DNA of 64,000 nucleotides from Pseudanabaena sp. GTDB taxonomy: Bacteria; Cyanobacteriota; Cyanobacteriia; Pseudanabaenales; Pseudanabaenaceae. The translations under genes were made by a program, and so were the position numbers. Position 1 is the stretch's first letter. Each line of letters opens with the position of its first letter. Below the pieces are notes generated by a model that was not told the DNA's origin, made no database searches, and saw nothing but the letters and a program-made list of their open reading frames with translations. Shown piece after piece: positions 35,991 to 43,382 of the stretch. The DNA is taken from positions 39,292-103,291 of the forward strand of contig QBLS01000015.1 of assembly GCA_003249015.1 (NCBI GenBank), read 5' to 3'.

Positions 35991-36611
35991 ATGCTTTCCA
36001 TTCAAAATCTCAGTTATCACCCAGCCGCTACCCCTGATGCAATTCTTAGTGATATCTCATTTAAGCTCAGCGATCGGCAATTAGGTTTGATGGTTGGACC
36101 TAGTGGGTCGGGCAAGAGTACCCTACTGGAAATTTTGGCAGGCTTTGTGGAATGGACAACTGGCAGCATTTACTGGAAATCTCAAGAGCTAACCCCCGAT
36201 CATCTCCAACAAATTTGTGGTTTGGTCTTTCAATTCCCTGAACGTCACTTTTGTGGCAATACGATTTTAGAAGAACTTAAACTGGGTCATATTGATCTTG
36301 ACTATGAGCGGATTCAGGGCGCACTCGGGTCTGTCGGGTTAAGTCATCTTAACCCTAGTGCCTCCCCTCAGTCCTTGAGTGGTGGACAGCAAAGGCGATT
36401 AGCTCTAGCTGTGCAGCTTATTCGGCAACCAAGCCTCTTACTGCTTGATGAACCCACCGCAGGACTAGACTGGTCAATGCGTAAACAGATCTTGAATATT
36501 TTGCAGGAATTAAAAAAAGACTGGACAATTTTAGTCGTTACCCATGAACCAGAGGAATTGAGTGGTATGGCTGATCAAACTTGGGCGATCGCTCACGGCA
36601 AGATTGCTTAG
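35991..36611 (+). CDS. ECF-type ABC transporter ATPase
   Basis: 206 residues, one ABC ATPase domain: Walker A GPSGSGKSTLLE, signature LSGGQQRRLALAVQL, Walker B LLLLDEPTAGLD, and H-loop VVTHEPEEL. The Q-loop VFQFPERHFCGNTI carries the FQ-x-PE pattern typical of energy-coupling-factor ATPases and resembles chloroplast ABCI11. It should work with an EcfT protein; the only one in the window is encoded 12.5 kb away on the other strand (22500-23423). Neither a second ATPase nor an S component is adjacent. The assignment to ECF rests on the Q-loop motif. Confidence 0.83.
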   Translation: MLSIQNLSYHPAATPDAILSDISFKLSDRQLGLMVGPSGSGKSTLLEILAGFVEWTTGSIYWKSQELTPDHLQQICGLVFQFPERHFCGNTILEELKLGHIDLDYERIQGALGSVGLSHLNPSASPQSLSGGQQRRLALAVQLIRQPSLLLLDEPTAGLDWSMRKQILNILQELKKDWTILVVTHEPEELSGMADQTWAIAHGKIA

Positions 36612-36976
36612 TTGTTAAAACAATGGTGGCTTCGACTGCGCTCAGCCATCACTGTTTTACACAAAATGAAGAAATGACTGTGAATTGGGTTTACCAGTCT
36701 TTTAGTGGACAAAGCCAGCAAATAAATGGCGGCGCGAAGCTCTGCCATTTATTTGCTGGCTTTGTTGATATGGGTGCGACGAATCTGTGCTTCTAGTTTT
36801 TTTAGTTTGGTAAGCGATCGCTAAACTCAACAATTTGTAATATTTTTTGCTCTAAAAAGGCTGGGAATAGTCAAAATGTATAGATTTACACAAAACCTAT
36901 GTACCTGAGTCTGATGTTATGGAAGTCATTAAATATGTGCATTGAGACTCGTCAACTCATCGAGGAGAATTGTAAG
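36612..36976. other. Intergenic region upstream of amt
   Basis: 365 bases. It holds a GGCTTCGACTGCGCTCAGCC element (36628-36645), a long-armed hairpin (36710-36764), a HIP1 site near 36815 and the amt promoter and leader. TGTATAGATTTACA at 36877-36890 is palindromic but has the wrong spacing for a canonical NtcA site. Confidence 0.5.
36710..36764. repeat. GGCGCGAAGC-family hairpin with 21-bp arms
   Basis: Arms CAAAGCCAGCAAATAAATGGC (36710-36730) and their complement (36744-36764) enclose an imperfect centre, GGCGCGAAGCTCT, a decayed form of the family core. Confidence 0.7.
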
Positions 36977-38482
36977 GTGTTGGTTTATAAGTCAAATCAA
37001 AAGAGGAAGCTCAAGGGTTCAGTGAACTGGACTGCTTGCATCCCTCTCGCGGCGATTATCGCTGTATTTTGGGTATACGCAGCTACTGCTCAAGAACCTG
37101 CTGCTGCCCCAGCCCCAGCCGATCCTATGGCAGAAATGAAAACAGCCATGGACGGTCTAAAAGTTGGTCTTGACACTGTCTGGGTCATGGTCGCAGCTTT
37201 CCTAGTATTTTTCATGAATGCTGGCTTTGCGCTAGTTGAATCTGGTTTCTGTCGCCGCAAGAATACAGTTAACATTCTTGCTAAGAATTTGATCGTATTC
37301 GCGATCGCCACCATCGCCTATTGGCTAATTGGATTTGGATTCATGTTTGGCGATGATGGGGGAAATAACTTCATCGGTCTGCAAGGTTTCTTCCTTGGTG
37401 GTGAAGATAATAGCCCTGCCACGGGTGACGCTTATAAGGGTGTATTTGGTTCTCTTAACTGGACTGGCGTGCCTTTGGAAGCTAAGTTCTTATTCCAGTT
37501 GGTGTTTGCTGGTACTGCTGCAACCATTGTTTCGGGAGCAGTAGCAGAACGTATCAAATTTATGTCGTTCTTGCTCTTTAGCTTTGTTCTAGTGGGTATC
37601 TCTTATCCAATTACAGGACACTGGATTTGGGGCGGCGGCTGGCTCGCAGATATGGGCTTCTGGGACTTTGCTGGTTGCGTTCCTGTTCACTCTGTTGGTG
37701 GTTGGGCAGCACTTGTTGGAGCTTCAATTCTTGGTGCTCGCTCTGGTCGTTACGGAGAAGATGGCAAGAATCGTGCGATTCCTGGACACAGTATGAGTCT
37801 TGCGACCCTTGGATGCTTGATCCTTTGGTTAGGATGGTTTGGCTTTAATCCTGGTTCGACTATGGCTGTCGGCGATGGTCGCTTAATAGCTCACATTGCG
37901 CTAACCACAAACACTGCTGCTTCGACTGGTGCGATCGCCTCAACCATTGCTGCTTGGCTATATCTCGGTAAGCCCGACCTATCGATGATCGTTAACGGTC
38001 TATTGGCTGGACTAGTTGGTGTAACTGCATCCTGTGCTTGGGTGACTTTGCCAGCAGCAGCGATTATCGGCGCAGTTGCGGGAGTACTAGTAGTATTTTC
38101 AGTTGGCTTCTTTGACAGCATCAAGGTTGATGACCCTGTAGGCGCAACTTCAGTCCACCTTGTTTGTGGTACTTGGGGAAGTTTAGCTGTTGGTCTGTTT
38201 GCTGTTGGACCAAATGCTGTAATTAGCAATAATTTCACTTTGTATACTGCTGGACCTGCCGCTGGGCTTTTAGTTGGTGGTGGATTCACCCAACTATGGC
38301 ATCAAATTATTGGTGTTGCCGCTGTTGGTGGTTTTACCGTTGCGGTGAGCTTCATCGGCTGGTACGTTATTTCCCTGATTACTGCTGGTATTCGTGTGGA
38401 AGAAGAAGAAGAATTCAAGGGCTTGGATATCTCTGAGCATGGCATGGAAGCTTACTCTGGCTTTGTAAAAGAAAGCGAGTAG
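36977..38482 (+). CDS. amt: Ammonium transporter
   Basis: 501 residues from a GTG preceded at 9 bases by GAGGAG. The frame is open 78 bases further upstream, but no ribosome site supports that. An N-terminal hydrophobic segment (about 17-38, ending ATAQ) is a probable signal peptide. About 11 membrane helices follow, with FFMNAGFALVESGFCRRKN, GAVAERIKF, GGWAALVGA, GWFGFNPGS and a conserved late VHLVCGTWG. The Amt/Rh/MEP family imports ammonium and is normally gated by PII protein. No glnB or glnK lies beside it. The acidic C-terminal tail EEEEEFKGLDISEHG fits the PII-responsive region. A terminator with a HIP1 centre follows. Confidence 0.95.
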   Translation: MLVYKSNQKRKLKGSVNWTACIPLAAIIAVFWVYAATAQEPAAAPAPADPMAEMKTAMDGLKVGLDTVWVMVAAFLVFFMNAGFALVESGFCRRKNTVNILAKNLIVFAIATIAYWLIGFGFMFGDDGGNNFIGLQGFFLGGEDNSPATGDAYKGVFGSLNWTGVPLEAKFLFQLVFAGTAATIVSGAVAERIKFMSFLLFSFVLVGISYPITGHWIWGGGWLADMGFWDFAGCVPVHSVGGWAALVGASILGARSGRYGEDGKNRAIPGHSMSLATLGCLILWLGWFGFNPGSTMAVGDGRLIAHIALTTNTAASTGAIASTIAAWLYLGKPDLSMIVNGLLAGLVGVTASCAWVTLPAAAIIGAVAGVLVVFSVGFFDSIKVDDPVGATSVHLVCGTWGSLAVGLFAVGPNAVISNNFTLYTAGPAAGLLVGGGFTQLWHQIIGVAAVGGFTVAVSFIGWYVISLITAGIRVEEEEEFKGLDISEHGMEAYSGFVKESE

Positions 38483-38520
38483 TTTTTGTAATGGCAGCGC
38501 TTAGCGCCGCCAATATCTCA

Positions 38521-38558
38521 AAAGAAAAAGCAGGGCGATCGCCCTGCTTTTTCTTTTT
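38521..38558 (+). terminator. amt intrinsic terminator with a HIP1 centre
   Basis: A continuous 38-base palindrome (AAAAGAAAAAGCAGGGCGAT and complement) with GCGATCGC at the centre and a T-rich right flank. A weaker GGCAGCGCTTAGCGCCGCC hairpin lies just before it (38492-38510). Confidence 0.85.
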
Positions 38559-38647
38559 GTAAACTTCATCTTAATTCCGATGGGATTATGGGAGTATAAT
38601 GGTGGGGCAGAGCGCCTCAAATTATATCTAGTTTCGATAGCTGAACC

Positions 38648-40567
38648 ATGACCAACACTTTATTGAATCCTGTCAAAATCTCCAAGGTTGAAGTTCTCAA
38701 GCAAAAAAGTAACTTTTTGCGTGGTCCCATTGATAGCGAACTAACTGACGGTAATCCATTTTTTAGTCAGGATGGTCTACAAATTCTTAAGTTTCATGGT
38801 TCTTATCAACAAAAAGATCGGGACTTTGAAAAAGCCAAAGAAAAGGGAGAAGAAGGGCAGTACAGCATGATGCTGCGGACTCGTAGCCCTGGAGGGGTAA
38901 TCCCTTGGCAGTTGTACTCGGCTTTAGATAAGTTGTGCGACAAATATGGCAACCACACCCTACGGGCAACTACTCGTCAAGGTTTTCAGATCCACGGTAT
39001 TCTCAAAGATAATCTCAAAACTGTCATCGCTGATATCACCCGCAATATGGGTTCGACCGTAGGCGCTTGCGGCGACATTAACCGTAACGTCATGGCTCCA
39101 GGCGCACCTTTTAAAAATAAGCCTGAGTATATCTACGCCCGTGACTTCGCAGTTAAGATTGCGGACTTTTTAGCCCCACAGGCTGGCGCTTATTACGATA
39201 TTTGGCTAGATGGCGAAGTTGCCGTTACTGCGACTGAATCTCCAGAAGTAACTGAAGCTCGCAACCGTCAGGGACTAGGCAAGGCAAAAACCAATATTCA
39301 TGACGTGGAGCCGATTTACGGTACACAGTACCTACCTCGTAAGTTCAAAATTGCGATCGCTGTTGCTGGTGATAATTCTGTCGATCTCTACACCAATGAC
39401 CTATCGCTGGTGGTAATTACCAACGCTCAGGATCAATTAGAAGGCTTTAATGTCTATGTGGGTGGTGGTTTAGGACGCGCCCATAATAACGACGCAACGA
39501 TTGTGAGAATGGCGGATAGCATCGGTTTTGTGCCTGTGGGTGAAATATATGATTTGATTAAGGCGATCGTGGCGGTGCAGCGTGACTATGGCGATCGCCA
39601 TAATCGTCGCCATTCAAGGTTCAAGCATATTTTGCATGAATGGGGTGTGGATAAATTTAAGCAGGTTTTGCTGGATTACTATCCCACTGAGCTTGCTGTT
39701 CCCCGTGAGCTACCCGATTTTAAATACCAAGATTATCTCGGTTGGCATGAGCAGGGCGATGGCAAGTACTTCTTAGGGATCTCCATTGAAAATGGTCGAG
39801 TAATTGATCGCGAAGGCTTGCAATTAAAAACGGCGCTGCGAGAAATCAGCGAGACTTTTCATCATGACTTTGTGCTGACTCCCAACCATAATTTGTTGGT
39901 GACAGAAATCGCTGCCGATGAAAAGGAAGCAATCCAGAAAATTCTTGATCGCTGCGGTGTGTTGGCTCCCGACCAGATCGATAGCCTAGTGCGTTACTCG
40001 ATGGCTTGTCCTGCTTTCCCCACCTGTGGCTTGGCGATCGCTGAGTCAGAGCGAGCCTTGCCCGATGTCTTGGCGCGGATTCGTAAGTTGCTAGTGCACG
40101 TAGGTCTGGAAAATGAAACCTTTGTCACGAGAATGACGGGCTGCCCCAATGGTTGCGCTCGACCCTACATGGCAGAGCTTGCCTTTGTGGGCAGTGCTGC
40201 CGATGAATATCAAGTTTGGCTAGGTGGTAGCTTTAATTCGACCCGTTTGGCACAACCCTATGTGCAGCGCTTGCATATTGACAATTTGGAGCAGGGACTA
40301 GAGCCGTTGTTTGTCTATTTCAAACGCGATCGCCTTGCAGGTGAGACGTTTGGAGATTTCTGCGATCGCCTTGGCAATGAGGCTCTGCGCCAGTTTGCGG
40401 ACTCTTACATCCCTGATGTAGCTGAGTCGAAGGGCAAGCGTAAAGATGTGCGCCATCGGGTCACGCTTTCGGCAAAGTCCTATGATCTGCTCAAGCAAGC
40501 TGTCGATGAGAAAGGCGCATCAATGAAGGATCTCGTTGAGGCGGCGTTAATCAAGTATTTGGAATAG
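38648..40567 (+). CDS. sir: Ferredoxin-sulfite reductase
   Basis: 639 residues, two nitrite/sulfite reductase repeats. The Fe4S4-siroheme cysteines are seen in CPAFPTCGLA (about residues 456-465) and TGCPNGCARPYMAE (about 496-509). Substrate-site residues are seen in TTRQGFQIHG and GGGLGRAH. It reduces sulfite to sulfide with electrons from ferredoxin in the cytoplasm. A nitrite reductase would be shorter and usually lie beside nitrate genes. The last 40 residues (RVTLSAKSYDLLKQ... KDLVEAALIKYLE) form a separate small beta-helix-helix unit like a ribbon-helix-helix fold, beyond the catalytic core. Confidence 0.93.
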   Translation: MTNTLLNPVKISKVEVLKQKSNFLRGPIDSELTDGNPFFSQDGLQILKFHGSYQQKDRDFEKAKEKGEEGQYSMMLRTRSPGGVIPWQLYSALDKLCDKYGNHTLRATTRQGFQIHGILKDNLKTVIADITRNMGSTVGACGDINRNVMAPGAPFKNKPEYIYARDFAVKIADFLAPQAGAYYDIWLDGEVAVTATESPEVTEARNRQGLGKAKTNIHDVEPIYGTQYLPRKFKIAIAVAGDNSVDLYTNDLSLVVITNAQDQLEGFNVYVGGGLGRAHNNDATIVRMADSIGFVPVGEIYDLIKAIVAVQRDYGDRHNRRHSRFKHILHEWGVDKFKQVLLDYYPTELAVPRELPDFKYQDYLGWHEQGDGKYFLGISIENGRVIDREGLQLKTALREISETFHHDFVLTPNHNLLVTEIAADEKEAIQKILDRCGVLAPDQIDSLVRYSMACPAFPTCGLAIAESERALPDVLARIRKLLVHVGLENETFVTRMTGCPNGCARPYMAELAFVGSAADEYQVWLGGSFNSTRLAQPYVQRLHIDNLEQGLEPLFVYFKRDRLAGETFGDFCDRLGNEALRQFADSYIPDVAESKGKRKDVRHRVTLSAKSYDLLKQAVDEKGASMKDLVEAALIKYLE

Positions 40568-40577
40568 TTCATTAATT

Positions 40578-40607
40578 AAGGTCAATTGCATCAGTGCAAT
40601 TGACCTT
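40578..40607. terminator. Hairpin after sir
   Basis: Thirteen-base perfect arms AAGGTCAATTGCA and complement around TCAG, 10 bases past the stop. It has no T tract, so it is weak as an intrinsic terminator. Confidence 0.55.
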
Positions 40608-40730
40608 GTCCTATTCATTTTCATAGAATGCTTTTTAACTTGCCACAGATATGAAAATATGGTTAAATTCATGTACAAAGTTTAAATTGCTAGTAAAAAA
40701 GTAATTTATACATCAAATTTTTACGAATTT

Positions 40731-41582
40731 ATGACAAAAAAGAATCTTTCATCGTTGGCTGTATACTTATTTGCCTTAATCGTATTACCCATTGAGTATT
40801 CACTTACAACTGGCAAGGCAGACGCTTTTTCTCTAACTTTTGCTCAAGATGCTACCCCTGCTCCAAATACAGGAGGGGCTGTACCTACAACAACAGCCGC
40901 GATCGCATTACGAAATAGCGTACAGGCGTTGTCAACTGTAGAAAAACCCTTTACAACTCTCGACTTTCAAGGTGTTGCTACGTTTACGGCGGGAGTCTAC
41001 ACCTTCGGAAATGGGACTATAACTGTAAATCCTGCGTCAGCGACTACTGGAGGGGCTCCTGCAAATGGAATTAGTGGAGACTCTGGAAATGCAGCGTTTG
41101 GATTTAATACCTCTGGTGCTACGTATGGTGGTGCTGGTAATAATTTAGTTAGAATTGCAGGTGGTGGAGCTAATGTTGTTCTTACGATCAACTTTACTAA
41201 TCCCGTTATTGATTTTGGATTTTTCGTTACTGATTACGGAAATGCAAATGTTAATAACAATATAGATGTGCGACTTTTTAACGGTTCGACAACACTTTTT
41301 ACGGCACTTGATGCCGGTACTAATCCTAATCCCTTGGATGGGAATGATGTAAGGATAGCAAGATTTAATCAATTCACTGCAGCTACTGGTGATAGTCGCA
41401 TAACCAGTGTAACGATAACTGCTATAGGAAATGGAGGCGTTGATAGATTTGGTATTGACGATATTGTTTATTCTGTTCCCTTTGACTTTGAGCCTTCTTT
41501 AGGTCTTGGTTTGCTTGGTTTAGGTTTTGGGCTTAACAAGCTTAGAAAGAACTTGAAAGCTAAGAAAAATACAGAAGTTTAG
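40731..41582 (+). CDS. Exported surface protein with a C-terminal PEP-CTERM-like sorting signal
   Basis: 283 residues. A hydrophobic N-terminal segment (about 8-34) acts as signal peptide. The body is Gly/Asn/Thr-rich and beta-like, with no Cys. The C-terminus has the three-part sorting layout: VPFDFEPS, a hydrophobic helix LGLGLLGLGFGL, and a basic tail NKLRKNLKAKK. This PF(D/E)F form is the cyanobacterial variant of PEP-CTERM, processed by an exosortase-like enzyme. No exosortase gene is in the window. The function of the body is unknown, perhaps surface or extracellular matrix. Confidence 0.8.
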   Translation: MTKKNLSSLAVYLFALIVLPIEYSLTTGKADAFSLTFAQDATPAPNTGGAVPTTTAAIALRNSVQALSTVEKPFTTLDFQGVATFTAGVYTFGNGTITVNPASATTGGAPANGISGDSGNAAFGFNTSGATYGGAGNNLVRIAGGGANVVLTINFTNPVIDFGFFVTDYGNANVNNNIDVRLFNGSTTLFTALDAGTNPNPLDGNDVRIARFNQFTAATGDSRITSVTITAIGNGGVDRFGIDDIVYSVPFDFEPSLGLGLLGLGFGLNKLRKNLKAKKNTEV

Positions 41583-41660
41583 TTGAGTTTTTGAAAAATT
41601 AGATTTATATTTCCGTGGCTCTTGGGAGTTGCGGAAATTTTTTTTAGGATAGATCTGCAG

Positions 41661-41725
41661 GGGCAGAGCATTCCCGCCACAATCCACTAATTTACAGACA
41701 ACCTCACATTAGGAATGTTCTGCCC
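41661..41725. repeat. GGGCAGAGCATTCC inverted repeat
   Basis: Fourteen-base arms GGGCAGAGCATTCC (41661-41674) and GGAATGTTCTGCCC (41712-41725) with one mismatch. It is the first of two inverted repeats in the 330-base gap before the decarboxylase; no gene is seen in that gap. Confidence 0.6.
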
Positions 41726-41788
41726 AAAACCTCCAATATTTGCAAAATACCTCTCACAGCAGGGAAAATTTATCGGTTACTGCATAAA

Positions 41789-41855
41789 GGGCGTAGCATT
41801 TGCAGATCGAGATTTCTGCGATGGGTTTTAAAATTGTCGCGCAAATGCTGCGCCC
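41789..41855. repeat. GGGCGTAGCATTTGC inverted repeat
   Basis: Fifteen-base arms GGGCGTAGCATTTGC (41789-41803) and GCAAATGCTGCGCCC (41841-41855) with one mismatch. Its inner part TGCAGATCGAGATTTCTGC is itself partly palindromic. Confidence 0.6.
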
Positions 41856-41912
41856 CTACCTTCTGGCTGCGACGATAACCCAATCATTTCTACATAAAAA
41901 TCTGCGATCGCG

Positions 41913-43322
41913 ATGAATCAAGACTCAGCACCATTACTCCAAGCCGCCCAGCATTATCTTGATGTTGACGATGCGCCATTTTATATGCCAGCTCATAAGC
42001 GCGGTCAAAGTATTGATCGCGAATTGCAGACCCTCATGGGCGCAAATGTATTTCGTCTCGATCTGCCTGAACTGCCCGATCTCGAAGAGCCGATCGCTCT
42101 TGCTGAAGAGCTAGCCGCTGATGCTTATGGCAGCGATCGCGCTTGGTTTTTGACTAATGGCTCAACTTGCGGCGTGCAAGCGGTGTTATTGGCGACTTGT
42201 CAGGAAGGCGACAAAATCTTAATTGGGCGTAACTGTCACAAAGCTGCGATCGCAGGTTTAGTGCTGAGTGGCGCAAAACCGATTTATTTGCCAACTGACT
42301 ATTTGCCAGAGTTTGATTTGGATTTGGGAGTGAGTCCTGAGACTTTGACAGGTTTTTTGCGACAACATCCTGATACAAAAGCAGTGATGTTAGTGAGTCC
42401 TAACTATTTTGGAGTCTGCGGCGATCTCGAAAAAATGACAGCGATCGCCCATAGTTTTGAGGTTCCCTTACTGGTCGATGCTGCTCACGGAGCGCATTTA
42501 GGCTTTCATCCAGATTTACCGATTTCCGCACTGCAAGCAGGAGCTGACTTAGTGGTGCAATCCACTCACAAAATGGCAGGAAGTTTAACTCAGTCGTCAA
42601 TTTTGCATCTGCAAGGCGATCGCATTAACGCCGCCCAAATTGATCGCGCCTTAGAATTATTGCGATCGACTAGTCCCAATCTATTGCTAATGATTTCCCT
42701 AGACGTGGCGCGGCGACAGATGGCAACACAGGGCAAAGCGTTGTTAAGCGAAACTTTGCGACTAACTAGGGAAGTGCGATCACAATTATCTCAAATTCCC
42801 AAGTTGCAAACCTTTAGCCAAACGGAAGTTCCCAATCTTGATGAAACGCGCTTAACTGTAATGCTCAATCAATTGGGAATCACAGGTTTTGAAGTTGATC
42901 AATACTTTCACGAACAATTAAATGTCATGGCAGAGATGCCGACCTTAACCCAGTTAGTATTTAGCTTCAGCATTGGCAATACTCAAATAGATTGCGATCG
43001 CCTAGTTGCTGCCTTTCAAAAGCTAGATAATCAAGAGTGTGGCGCGAAGCGCCACACTCTTGATTGTTTGGTAATCCCAGACTCTCATCTCACTCCTCGC
43101 CAAGCCTATTTTGCTAAAAGTATTCGCGTTATTCTTGATCAAGCGATCGGACGCATTAGTGTCGAGTCGCTTTGTCCTTATCCCCCTGGCATTCCCTTAG
43201 TTTGTATTGGTGAAGAAATTACAGGGGAAGTTGTGGAGATTTTGCAAGCAATTTTGCGATCGGGTGGTGTGGTGAATGGAGCTAGCGATCGCAGTCTTGA
43301 GACAATTTTAGTAGTCGAATAA
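41913..43322 (+). CDS. Orn/Lys/Arg decarboxylase-family PLP enzyme
   Basis: 469 residues. The N-terminal PFYMPAHKRGQ, the cofactor-site GSTCGVQAVLLA, SPNYFGVCGDL, VDAAHGAHLGFHP, and the Schiff-base lysine in STHKMAGSLTQSS identify the short group of fold-I Orn/Lys/Arg decarboxylases found in cyanobacteria. It probably makes a polyamine or cadaverine; the substrate cannot be read. Between the large and C-terminal domains (residues about 373-386) the protein reads NQECGAKRHTLDC, which is encoded entirely by a palindromic hairpin of the intergenic family (43029-43065). The frame is kept, so the gene is probably still active. It ends in a shared terminator with the convergent GH57 gene. Confidence 0.9.
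   Translation: MNQDSAPLLQAAQHYLDVDDAPFYMPAHKRGQSIDRELQTLMGANVFRLDLPELPDLEEPIALAEELAADAYGSDRAWFLTNGSTCGVQAVLLATCQEGDKILIGRNCHKAAIAGLVLSGAKPIYLPTDYLPEFDLDLGVSPETLTGFLRQHPDTKAVMLVSPNYFGVCGDLEKMTAIAHSFEVPLLVDAAHGAHLGFHPDLPISALQAGADLVVQSTHKMAGSLTQSSILHLQGDRINAAQIDRALELLRSTSPNLLLMISLDVARRQMATQGKALLSETLRLTREVRSQLSQIPKLQTFSQTEVPNLDETRLTVMLNQLGITGFEVDQYFHEQLNVMAEMPTLTQLVFSFSIGNTQIDCDRLVAAFQKLDNQECGAKRHTLDCLVIPDSHLTPRQAYFAKSIRVILDQAIGRISVESLCPYPPGIPLVCIGEEITGEVVEILQAILRSGGVVNGASDRSLETILVVE
43029..43065. repeat. GGCGCGAAGCGCC hairpin inserted inside a coding sequence
   Basis: Seventeen-base perfect arms AATCAAGAGTGTGGCGC and complement around GAA, inside the decarboxylase reading frame. The core and loop equal those of the intergenic elements at 35880 and 63946. 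It adds about 12 residues to a domain linker. Confidence 0.85.
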
Positions 43323-43324
43323 GC

Positions 43325-43373
43325 CCAAAAAAATTTAAAAGCGTTGCTTTGCAACGCTTTTAAATTTTTTTGG
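43325..43373. terminator. GTTGCTTTGCAAC bidirectional terminator
   Basis: Twenty-three-base perfect arms (43325-43347 and 43351-43373), CCAAAAAAATTTAAAAGCG..., around TTT. It has A and T tracts on both sides and fills the gap between two convergent genes. Confidence 0.85.
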
Positions 43374-43382
43374 CTTTGGATT

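Noticed and set aside
36581..36796. Small open frame after the ECF ATPase
   Set aside because: It overlaps the end of the ATPase gene and runs through two repeat elements, with no ribosome site or family match.
36878..36889. Possible NtcA site (GTA...TAC) upstream of amt
   Set aside because: The spacing is 6 bases (GTA-N6-TAC); the canonical site has 8. Nitrogen control of amt is plausible, but this sequence does not show it.
41789..41855. CRISPR-like repeats
   Set aside because: The repeats here and elsewhere are single inverted pairs; no regularly spaced direct repeats with unique spacers are present anywhere in the window.
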